From Zygnema circumcarinatum (Eukaryota; Streptophyta; Zygnematophyceae; Zygnematales; Zygnemataceae): DNA of 64,000 bases. Position numbers and translations under genes: made by a program. Of the stretch, positions 54,032-64,000 are shown one piece after another. Below the pieces are notes generated by a model. It did no database searches. It saw only the letters and a program-made list of their open reading frames with translations, and was not told where the DNA came from. The stretch is taken from contig CM074809.1 of NCBI GenBank assembly GCA_037447605.1, positions 1,269,285-1,333,284 of the forward strand. Reading direction: 5' to 3'. Numbering within the stretch: position 1 is the first letter of the stretch; the number at the start of each line of letters is the position of its first letter.

Positions 54032-57000
54032 CTAGCCTCCCCTCCCCCTCCCTCTCCCCCTCCCGCTGCCACCCCTTCCTCGAGACCCCCCTCCTTCCCG
54101 AGACCCTCCTCCCCGGGACCCCCCTCCTCCCCGAGACCCCCCTCCTCCCCGAGACCCCCCTCCTCCCCGGGACCCCCCCCTCCCTCGGAACCCCCCCCTT
54201 CCCCTCCCTCTCCCTCTCCCTCCAGGAAGCCCTAATGACTTCACACCTCGACGCTGAGGACGATCAGCGTCACCATTATCCGTATCTTTCCTCCCGAAGT
54301 TTCCCCTTCCGCCGAAAGGCTTGGCTACAAACTTAACCTCTCGACTCCCTCCAACGCGTTTTACCTCCGTTTGAGTCTCAATGGCTGCAGCCAGTCGCTC
54401 TTCCAAAGGCAGACTCTGCACCAGTTTTAAGGATGTGTTGCTTCGGAAAGCAGCCGCGTGTTCCTCATCCTTCGCAGCATAAAGCCTGCAATAGGATCAA
54501 ACCAATCTCTCAGAACACTACTTTATGCACTAAGGAAGCGACATGATCCCTACCTCCATGATTCGCACTCATCAACAATAGATCCACAACACACAGAGTC
54601 CCACATGCATGCAAGTATTGACGCAGGCTGATGTCCCACCTTGGCCCTTTCTCGCTGTGTTGGCTACGGCCCTTCTGCTTGTCCTTTCCATCATGCTCTT
54701 CTTGTTCTTCATCCCTTTCATCGTCATCTTCAGCTTCATCCTCATCGTCATCAATCAGCTCAAAATGTTCGTCCAAAGCTGGAGCCGGCTGCTTTTCCAT
54801 CTTGCGAGTGGCCCCATGGAGTGCCTTGTACTCATCTGACTGATCATCAACTGTAAATTCCTGAAATATAAAAAAAAAAAAAAAAAAACAAGGTAAAAAG
54901 GAGTCGTTGATTATCATCATCAGCAGAATACATGACTCTGCATGCGTCCTGCTTGAAGCACCCACGACCCATTGCAATAGAAACTTTCCAAAACGCAAAC
55001 TTAAGGAATCCATAAACCAAACAAGGAGCTTAGCAAAGAAGAGGGTCAATCATCCGTACCTGATCAGTGAAAAGAGCTGCAAACCGGTCATCTGTTAAGG
55101 CGCTGACAGTTCCACCCTTCTTCTTCCGCTTCCTTGCTCCCGTCTCATCTTCTTCATCCTCAGCATCAGGAGGTAGTGGGTCATTCAGCAGGCGAGCAGC
55201 CAACTGAGCATTCACCTTGGGAAGTTTACGCTTAACCTGCAAGATTAGGAGTGCCCACAGTGAGAGGAAAATACTAGAAGTTCAAGTGAGCAATAGCTTA
55301 GAACAGCCAATGTTAAAAATTTCAAGCACATATTGCCACCATATGTAGAAGCTGATGGTAATACATGACAAGGCTCTTCAACATGTCCAAAACAGCATCC
55401 AGTTTAAGCTTCACTTATCGGGCGACTGCAGGGAAGAAAAATCATGATTGAAGACGTTCTGAAAGTCTATTATTGAGAACTGGGCCTTCATTGAAAGGAG
55501 CAATCATGAAAACAAGTTCACTCCCATACCGAGCCTTATGCGCTCTGTGAACAGGGTCAAATTGAGCCCAAGAAGATCTGCCTGCTCTAGCTTAGTGTAT
55601 AAGAAGGATACTGCATTATGTGAAGAGTTTGTCGGGTGAGGATGATTTGCAGTACTAACCGTGATGCGAGCTGCTCTCTCAGCCTCCATCTTCTGTTCAA
55701 TACGCTTCTGCCGATATGCTTCATACGCAAACGGATCAACCATAGCCTTAGCCTGTTGCAACCACAGTTCCAAGCCCAAGTCAATGAATCAACACTACGT
55801 GCCATGCTATGGGCGGGGGCATTGGCTCCATAAAGAAAAGTGTAACCCCCCATATCCTGCAATCCACGTTCCATCTTGCGACATTACAGAGACACGGCGA
55901 GGAAAAAGCCAAGGACTCTGTGGAAAAGGATTAGCACATATTGGGAGTGTGTGACAGGTGAGGATAATTTGCCTTGTTATAGAGACGAGCATCGATGAAG
56001 AAACCATGCATGTAAGCACGCAGCAGGTTGGAGCCCAGCAAGCTGCTCAGGTTCAATCGGTCCAAATCCTCTCTCGTGACAAACTTGAAGTCATCATATA
56101 CCGCCGACTCCCCTGCTTCCTCCATCTCCTCCTGCCCACCTCCCTCTTCTCCAAACGACATCATGAGACAGAAAAATCCTCCAATGGCGATCACCAACCG
56201 AGAAGACAAAGGCGGCCGAATAACATTTGAAATCTCCAATGAAAGTACGGAGTAGTTCTGTGCTCGACGGTGTCCTCCAAAGTGGGTTCAGAAAGTTTGT
56301 TCATTCCTTTCCATAAAACATCAATTTCCGAATAACCTTTCTGGTGTTGCTCTAGACAGAATGCAAGTGCATGTATCCGTACCGTGAGATTATCGAGAAA
56401 GGAACACCAACGCGGGGCGGGTCCTAACGCAGGGATGAAATAGTTTTGCATTCGAGGAACATCCAAAGCCATAAGGAGTAGACCGCTATCCTTTACTGCA
56501 CATACATCGTTGATTTCGCCCTCTGATGGCTCCACACTCGTAAGATTGGCCCCCTAAAAAACAGCACAAACAAGCAGGTGTTCAGGTGAACCATCATCTG
56601 CTTACTTAAGAGCTGCCTAACTCTCTCTTTGTAGACTTATATGCTCTCGCTTCAAACCTACCACTCACACAGCTGTCAAACACAGCACAGCAGGCTTAAC
56701 AAATTTAGTAAAGAACATTGCTTCTGTGAGGATGAGTTTCCATCCTTTTCTTTCCACTTTCACCAGCCTCCTGCCCTTCCGCTGTCGATGTACATCCGTA
56801 CCATCACCCCATCACCCAATCTCCCCCTACCACCTTCCTAATCTCTAGTGCTAGTTATCACTTATCACATGCTTAAACTCACCGTGGCGGGGTCCCAAAT
56901 TTTAACAATTTTGGTGTCAGTAGTTATGAGCTGACGCTTTGCCTGGGTAACGGTTGAATGCCACTTGATATCCAAAATACGGCTGCCATACCTGCAGGTC

Positions 57001-60000
57001 CAAAGTGGGGTTCAAGCAGCAATACAAGGTCTAAGGAGGGAGAAATTGTACCATTTGTATAACGGACTGATGCGAAGTCCCCAGCGATTCTACTGATCCC
57101 CATCTCTCCAGCAGTAAGCAAATGCCTAACATTGGCTATCATGATATATCCATCAATTAATAGAAAAAAAAAGAACGAAAAGTACTACCATTCGTAAAGG
57201 ACCAGTTCTTATACTGGACCCAATGAATTTTGCAACCATCATTGTCTCAGAGAGTAAGGGTTCAGAGGCAGGGAGGGGCTCACATATGATCCTTTGTCCG
57301 CAGGGGGACCGGTGTACGCAAGTCGTAGATTAGCACCTGCAAACATGTGGCGAGTGCAGTAAACAGAATTGAGGGATGGAAATACGCATCGACTTAAGGC
57401 TAACAATACAAAAAAAACAGACACATGCATGAGTGTTTGTTCTCAAGACCTAACAAAGGAAAAGGAAAACGAAAGGGACAGGAAAAAAGACGAAACCCAC
57501 AACTAAATATGTAAAATGAAGGGAGATTACCTGTCCTCCGCTTGTCCCAACAGCCAACTGCATGGAGTCCGTATCCTCGAACCGTAAAGCTGTCACTTCC
57601 TGCATATCCAGCACCTTGTTCAGGACCTCCCCACAAAAATGAACATACGCTATCGCTAGTAACTCCAACCACCCACAAGCTGCCTCTGAAACTTCTTCGT
57701 TCGTATCTTCTACAAACAAAGGGCAACGTAAGACGAAGTTTGCCTTTCTGAGAGCGGAACTAACCCCACCAATGGCAACCCAGAACACAACGGACCTGCC
57801 AGCCAGCCTTCCAGATGGCATGCAGCAATTGGCTGCATCCTGACCCACTCCCTGCAGCCTGCAGTCTCCTCTCCCTGCAGTCTCTCTCTCTCTCTCTCTC
57901 CCTCTCTCTCTCGCCCTGCAGCCCTCACCTGATCCCCCGCGTTTGCAGGGCCCACTGCGTCAATGCGCGAGGCCGGTCGCTGCTGCCGGGGGTCGAAACA
58001 CTCCACCGCGCCGTCCTCCCCTCCGCATGCCAAAAGGCCGAACACTGGGCTTTTCCCCCCCCTCGTATAGCCCAAGCCCCCCTCTCAGAAGCAGCAAGCA
58101 AGGGAGCCCAACTAACTAGTATCGTTTGAGCTAAGGGGGAGACACTAGAGGTCCTCTAGCTTAGACTTGAAAGCAGTCATTGTCGAACGGGAAAGGGGGG
58201 GGGGGGGGGGGGNNNNNNNNNNGGGGGGGGGGGGGGGGGGGGGGGGGCAGCTCGCAAGCTTTGAAGCAGCACTCTAAAGTAGGTGGGTGGGTTATGAAGG
58301 TTCATGAACATGTCTATTGTTTCCCTTTCAAGATCGTTGTTCATGCGTACAGTACAAGACAGATTTCAACGCGGAAAACCACAACATTGGCATAGAAGGA
58401 TATGAGGAAGTACCTTCTTCCGACAACATTGATGGCTGGAGATCTCGTCGACAAAGGAGTTAGGAATTGGCCCTGACATCCGACCATTCCTGCCAATTGT
58501 AAGGCTACACATATGCCTTCACCTTGAGCTTTCCCAGCACTCTGACTTGATGTCAACAAAAGACTGCTTCTTCGACGAAAGGTTCAGAACAAGAAGCGAA
58601 AATGAATTATTCGTTACATAAAACAAACTTGCTTGAGATTTCTTTTTTTGAGAAAACTTGTCCAGCTCGGGAAATTGTTCAGATAGGCATGCCAAAACTC
58701 GTTTTTTAGGTTTTTTAGAACCAGTGTCTATGGACCTCCCTCGCGATGGCCCTCAAGCATACCTGTTCAAGATTGAGTCGATAAACATCCGGAGATGAGG
58801 CCGCTACAAGAAGGTCACATGACCAGCGATCATAGGCCAAGTCTCGCCCCATTCTGCCATAACCCAGACCTTCCAACCCTATGAAAAAGCAAAAAAAAAA
58901 AAAAGAGCTTCCAGTTTTACTGTCTCTTTACCTAGGCAATGCTTAGTTACAAGGCGGGGGGGGGGGGGCGAACAAGAAAAAACTTTACTCAGGTTTTGAA
59001 ATGCCATTGTCTTGAATTTCTGCCTCTCACTTACTTGGCAGACAACAAACTTTCCAATGCACCTAATGGATCAGTCTCAGGCAATTCTGGCTCATCTATT
59101 CAAACATGTGTTTCATTTTCTATTCGACGATGTATGCCTTGAAACACAGACTCTGCAAATTAGATATTCAAAAATATTGTACAGGAAAACGAGCAAAGGG
59201 AGTTACCCATTTGGAGAAACTTCAATTGTACCGGCGGCTGAAGAACCGAACCTCTCAAAATGCCTTGACTTACTGATACGTAAACTTAATCTTCCTTCCC
59301 ACTGGACAAGCTGCAACTTCAGCAATCACTATGCAGACATAGCCTCTTAATGGTAGCCAGGTATACAATCTCGTCTAAGTCTGAATTATCGTAGGTCATA
59401 AAATATGATATTCGACATGATGACAAGCTGCATACCGAGGAATGCGTGTGCTGAAGTATGCTCCAAACTTGGCATGTAAACAGATGGAACGATCCGAGCA
59501 CAACATGGCTAGTTTCGAATAATCATCAGCCAGCACCTGCATCACACGAAACAAAATCGACTTTTGCGTTGCTGCATGCTCTCATGTTTCGCGGCCTTCA
59601 GAGGTGCCATCGAACACAAGATACAGACTTGCTCGGCTAAAGCGTTGACCACATTCGCATTCTATGGCCAGCACGGCCGAAGACTCTCGACTACTGACAA
59701 AATTCACCTCAAAATGATGACTCCACCTCTCCTCTCCATCCACGGACCCGCTGCCTACGAATTAAAAAGAAAAAGTTCGAAGAGTCATCGACCTGCCAAT
59801 ATGACTTAGTGACCGTGTGGCTATGCAGTGATCTGTCAACGGGTGCAACATCCAATCAGACACAAGTTGTGATCTCTTTTACAAGTATGCTAAATGGTCG
59901 ATACAATTCCAAACTCTCTTGAAGAACACATAAAGACTGTTGTTTTGAAAGGCCGCGGGAGAATCTGGCTCGGGCTGTCTTGGCATGACTGATGTTTCTT

Positions 60001-61629
60001 CTTCTCTTGAAGGGCATTTGGGTATCGCTCGTAAGTGGAGACTCTTGAACGGGCAGTGAGCTAGTGTGAACCAGATCCACAAACTCCCATACTTACAGGA
60101 AACCCAAAAACCCACCCCAAAACCCAAAACCAAAAACATCCAAATCAAAAACATCTGAAACTCAGAAGCTGGCAGGTAAAGGAAAGTCCTGAACCTGAAA
60201 GTCGATAACTTCGGCTTCAAGATGGCGAACGAACTTCATGGAAAGTTGCGAAAGTTCGTAAACGCGCACTTGGGGCGGATAGACACCTGCACGACAACCA
60301 CTCATAGATGTCCTGAGACATTTACCTCTATATGCTCCATGATCGGTGGCAGGGCGTCAAAAATACACAATTGACCTTGTCGCTCTAATTAACACATTTG
60401 AGTACTCTATAGCAAAGTTATTATTCACGTCAGCTCGCATATCCCGTCAGTATCTGCCTCGCTAACGTCATCCTCAAAGCCTTCTAGTGTTGTGAATCAC
60501 ACGCATCCACACAGCTTGATGATGAGCATACATCACTTAGACCTACAATCTCCTCGTCAAGGACAACTTGTACTAGTCTTACCAGTTCTATACAATAATG
60601 AGGAGCCCTGTCTAACCATCCGCCTTGCTCAGTGTTCACTTCAAACGAACCTATGCAGTCCAGTTAACCTTTTGCATTCACAGAATGCCAAGTCAGTAGT
60701 TTAGATGCCGAAGAACGATGAAGGCTTTCTGTGCATGTAAACTCGAAATATTTCTCTAACCGAGTCTCACACGCGAATGTCACTAGAAGCTTGTTACCGC
60801 AAACTGAAAGGGCTCGCCTCCATTGTAGTCTTCACCAGAAAATGAATTGACAAGCAAAAGGAATCATTTCCCTTGTTGTTCAGGAAAGCAATGGCGATCA
60901 AAAACAATAATTTCTGACACGACCACGGGTGGGAAAGAAGTAAAGGCGAAAAGAAAACAAAGCAAAACTGTGAATGAAAAGTGTAGGGTGCTCACCAGAC
61001 GCTACAAGGTACTGCCCATCTGGAGTCGCCTTGACACGTGTCGCTGCTGTGTTGAATTGCATGTCTTGTATGAGTTCGATGCGGCGAAGATAATCTGGCA
61101 ACCAGGAATAAATTCCCTGGGTGACCATAGTTAAAAAAGTTACAGGGCCCATAGAGGAAAACGGGAGGAGCAAATAATTGAGAACTTGTACAATTATGTC
61201 GACCTCATCCTGATAAAACCAGGAAGAAGAAGCAGCAGCGACATGCACTGCCTCTGACAGACATTGCCGTCAACCCAAGCATAGAGCTGCATGGCTTCCA
61301 TTCCAAACTCTCCCCTTTGGACGCTTGAGATTCCCTCGAGATTTGAATAAAAATGCCAGAGGGTCTCCCACTCCCAGAGCTAACTTGGAGCCAGCAAGCT
61401 CACTAATTAGGCAAGCTAAGAATTTAGGATACGAAATTTCTTAAACTCGAAACAATTGTTGCAAAATTTTCGGTGTGGCTGCAAGCTTTGCCAGCTGCAT
61501 ACCTTCATCCTTGCGGAGCGAGCGCCTCTTCTTCTCCGAGAGCCAATCCGGCAAGCTCTTGCCGCCTGACACGTTGTACACCTTCACTCCATTGAGAGTG
61601 GTGGACTTGAGAGTTCCGTACGAAGCCAT
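54032..61629 (-). CDS. NOL10: Nucleolar WD40 protein NOL10/Enp2 with RGG tail
   Basis: Sixteen exons join in phase to 740 aa: 61503-61629, 60996-61094, 60195-60286, 59436-59536, 58763-58853, 58414-58472, 57929-58049, 57531-57626, 57284-57336, 56883-56991, 56383-56553, 55973-56131, 55660-55752, 55060-55236, 54640-54860 and 54032-54485. NOL10/Enp2 acts in the small-subunit processome for early pre-18S rRNA processing. Blocks follow the family order: VKVYNVSGGKSLPDWLSEKK, RRIELIQDMQF, CGGEDGAVECFDPR, IVKIWDPAT, IPALGPAPRWCSFLDNLT, VYDDFKFVTREDL, LLRAYMHGFFIDARLYNKAK, VDPFAYEAYRQKRIEQKM and a KLPKVNAQLA segment. An acidic stretch (about 530-570) and a Gly/Arg/Ser-rich RGG tail (about 670-740) follow; the RGG tail is not in human NOL10. 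Intron 12 appears to start with GC. The exon 8 acceptor is one of two in-phase choices. Confidence 0.92.
57884..57913 (+). repeat. Short (CT)n tract in NOL10 intron 7
   Basis: About 30 bp of CT dinucleotide lying immediately beyond the exon 7 donor on the NOL10 minus strand, where it reads as (AG)n. Confidence 0.8.
58195..58247. other. 10-N assembly gap inside a G homopolymer
   Basis: Eighteen G, ten N (58213-58222) and 25 G form an unresolved homopolymer in NOL10 intron 6. The true length of the run is unknown. The flanking exons (58414-58472 and 57929-58049) are intact. Confidence 0.98.
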
Positions 61630-62918
61630 GGCGGAAAAACCTTCCGAAAACGTCACTCTATTGTGACTCCTTCCTTTGAAGCCTCTCCCTTAACCCTTAA
61701 TCCTAACCTTAAACCCTCAACCCTAACCCTAACCCTGAACCCTGAACTGCATCCCCAAACCCGGCCCTGCTTCAGCGGGTAAGCTCGCCGGTCTCACAGC
61801 AGGATCGAGCTGCCCCTGCAAAAAGCAAGCGCTGCCTCAAATTTCGGAGGACCAAATTTGAAAGTTTTTGAGTGCCATGGAACAACGCTCCCCGTAAAAC
61901 GGGCAGGCAATCTGAACATACTGCATAGACCTCGAGGGCAGTAGGCCCTATGGACATCCCTAGCTTGTACCGTACCGTACGGTAGCCTCGAGCGCTAGAC
62001 GCACACCCGTATGTACGTCAGCCACAAAGAGGGTGGATCTCGCTCAAGGATGTCGGTCAGATCCACTCTTGGATCAACTGTCCGTTTCAAATGCATGAAT
62101 TTGATTGAATTCACCAATTCGAACCACTTCCCATGGGCAAATTCGTTTTTTGGCTGTTCCGTACTGTTCGTACTGTCCATACTTTCCATATTTTCCGTTT
62201 TGTCCGTACTATCTGTACTAGCCGTTACGGGCTTACGCAAAACTCACCTAATCTCCCCGCTCGTGCCGCCGTAAGAGGCGCTCGCTCTTCTCCCCGTCTT
62301 CTTGACTTCGATACGATACGGTGCGGTACGGTACGATATGGGACGGTACGATACGTACGGTACAACATGAACTCTAACATAATACCGCCCGTCTATTCGT
62401 AACACGAACCTTATATATGCAAAATTAATATTTTCGCCTCATATTGGCCGGAACCAGGGTGGAAAATATGAGGACCCCCCACTGTACTGTATGGCACCAT
62501 CCGTACACTGGCATGACGTCAACATCCCTTGGTCCGACGACGTTCCCGCGCCCTGTCCAGTGTGGCCAGACGCAGTCTCTTATTCCCTGCCCGCGATATC
62601 TGCCCGAATTGAAACGTTTTATCTGCCTGCTCGGTCTGGCATCTGCCGGACCTTTCCAGTTTCCCTCACCTTTTTTTTTCTTTCTCTGCCCGCTGCCCGC
62701 GGGCAGGCCCAGGCCGCGGTCATTCCAGGAAGGCCCCGCGTCTGACCAAACGTTCCGTTGCCTCCTTCCAACCGACCGCCTCTCCTTTTTCTCGCCCTCT
62801 CCCTCCCCCGTTCCCTCTCGTCGTCTCTCTCTCTCTTGGTGCGGGAGGCAGGGATAGAGGAGGAACAGGCGCACGGACTGTGAAAGTAGAAGGGCAGGGA
62901 AGGCAGAAAAGAAGCGCT
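61630..62918. promoter_or_regulatory. Divergent promoter between NOL10 and VAMP72 genes
   Basis: Telomere-like CCCTAAC repeats lie at 61688-61742, 60-115 bp upstream of the NOL10 start codon. A TACCGTACGGTA palindrome sits at 61973-61984, a dense GATACGGT/GGTACG cluster at 62310-62365, a TGACGTCA palindrome at 62514-62521, and a CCCTCTCC pyrimidine patch at 62783-62836 just before VAMP72. The assignments rest on known plant motif classes. Confidence 0.65.
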
Positions 62919-64000
62919 ATGGCGCCGCAGAGCCTGATTTATAGTTTTGTGGCCCGAGGGAAGTCTGTGCTAGCGGAGTATAAATCGTACGAGGGAAATT
63001 TTGATAACGTGGCTGTGCAGTGTTTGGACAGGCTGCCGGCAGACAACAAGAAGGCGTCGTACAATCGGGATGGATTTGCGTTCAACTTTTTGACCGAGAA
63101 CCCTTTCAGTGAGTATTTGCTTCTGTGTCCTCCAGCACTTCTGATGCCCCCTCGCCTGCATCTAGTGCCTTCAATGAATCTTCTAGTCTGCTATTTATAT
63201 ATGGGCTTTGAGACAATAGTGATGTAGTAGAACGAGAAGGTTCAACTGGATCCAGACTTGCAACTCTATATCAACTATAGAGGATTGAGAAAACCTGGCT
63301 GTGTTATGTTTGGTCAATTACATGTTCGTGACGTGTATTGCACAGACTGACTGATCAGCCGCCTGGCACACTGGGCGCCCTCTTGAGAATCGAGCACGCT
63401 GCATGACCTTCTCAAGATCCTCATAAACAGCGTAGTTTGCTGTTGATAGTCAACTCTTACGCGCCTACTCTCAACTCTATGTATCCATTGTGCATCGACC
63501 ACATTTCGGAAACGTCATGTATAGCAATGACAACTAGTTCTTCCTTGATTTTGTTCACGTAGTCACTTGAAGGAATTGCTTGCGTGCTTGCTGTTGGTTC
63601 TGAATAAGCATGCTGGGTGGTTTGAAGCTTGTGGTTGTTCTTTATTTGGTCGAGAAAGTGCTCGTCCCGTCCTGCATCACTGTTTTTTGTTGCTCTTGAT
63701 GTCGACTCTCCTTATCATCGGGTCGATTTTTTTTGAGATTTTCCTTACAGCTGCTGGGTGCTTTTTGCTGAACGACTCTAGGTTTACAAATAGAAATTCT
63801 AGTACTGTTTTTGGCTGGGTCACCGTAGTTCTCATTTTTAAGTGGTGAGCTTTTGCCTGAGATCCCTGCGTTGCTGTGCTGCAAACCTTGTGCGATTGGC
63901 CGATTTCTTGACGGGTGTCTTGGCTACATACTGAACAGCCAGTCCGTTGCCTCTGCAGCTTTTTGTGTTGTGACAGAGGACGGTTTTTCCCGGGCAGTGG
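62919..64000 (+). CDS. VAMP72-type R-SNARE, 5' part (continues past the window)
   Basis: Exon 1 is 62919-63108 and exon 2 starts at 63959 and runs off the end. The joined start reads [52 protein letters not shown] and then [14 protein letters not shown], which is the longin domain of VAMP7-like R-SNAREs. The plant subfamily with this wording is VAMP72, which marks secretory and endosomal vesicles and pairs with Qa/Qb/Qc SNAREs at the plasma membrane. The SNARE helix and C-terminal anchor must lie beyond 64000. The phase across the 850-nt intron matches. Confidence 0.88.

Noticed and set aside
61686-61745. True telomere or chromosome end
   Set aside because: Only about ten imperfect units and coding genes on both sides; it is a short internal telo-box cluster.

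Overview
This window looks like nuclear DNA from a green-lineage eukaryote, most likely a streptophyte alga or an early-diverging land plant. The evidence is a PsaO subunit of photosystem I, a plastid bS6 protein, a mitochondrial type IIF peroxiredoxin, a plant-type base-exchange phosphatidylserine synthase, a VAMP72-type R-SNARE and a C3H14/C3H15-type tandem CCCH protein. Every gene carries spliceosomal introns with GT-AG ends, apart from two likely GC-AG introns. I cannot name the genus. Long GA/CT tracts and G/C-rich simple repeats sit in introns and promoters. A 10-N gap lies inside a G homopolymer at 58213-58222.

I rebuilt fifteen confident genes and one doubtful small gene by joining exons on splice signals, reading phase and family similarity. 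In order: P4-ATPase (+, 264-7292); nucleotide pyrophosphatase/phosphodiesterase (-, 7721-12135); plastid ribosomal protein bS6 (+, 12868-13969); organelle-type EMAPII/tRNA-binding protein (-, 15182-17146); YaaA/DUF328 protein with a basic tail (+, 17512-19722); PRXIIF (-, 20358-22542); tandem CCCH protein (+, 23875-27366); indoleamine 2,3-dioxygenase-like protein (-, 28067-29810); doubtful small membrane protein (-, 30190-30474); plastid Tyr/Trp permease (+, 30701-34907); plastid DnaJ-type zinc-finger protein (+, 35792-37519); PsaO (-, 38057-39141); PSS1 (-, 40588-46762); glycosyltransferase-like type II membrane protein (+, 48207-53707); NOL10/Enp2 (-, 54032-61629); and the 5' part of a VAMP72 gene (+, 62919 to beyond the window).

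Gene orientation alternates almost perfectly. Starts are therefore paired across shared divergent promoters (12.1-12.9, 17.1-17.5, 22.5-23.9, 30.5-30.7, 46.8-48.2 and 61.6-62.9 kb), and ends face each other across short convergent spacers. The shared promoters repeat a small motif vocabulary: CACGTG (G-box), GTACGG/CGTACAA, TGACGTCA, telomere-like AACCCTAA boxes and pyrimidine patches.

The genes are housekeeping functions and do not form an operon-like pathway. Three concern membranes (lipid flippase, PS synthase, vesicle SNARE), six appear plastid-directed, and one acts in 40S ribosome biogenesis. I found no transposon, virus, CRISPR array, rRNA or tRNA. The points most worth checking are the IDO homologue, the YaaA protein with its chromatin-like tail, the glycosyltransferase-like protein with a degenerate DxD, the hexamer and G-box repeat arrays in promoters, and the motif-sharing divergent promoters.
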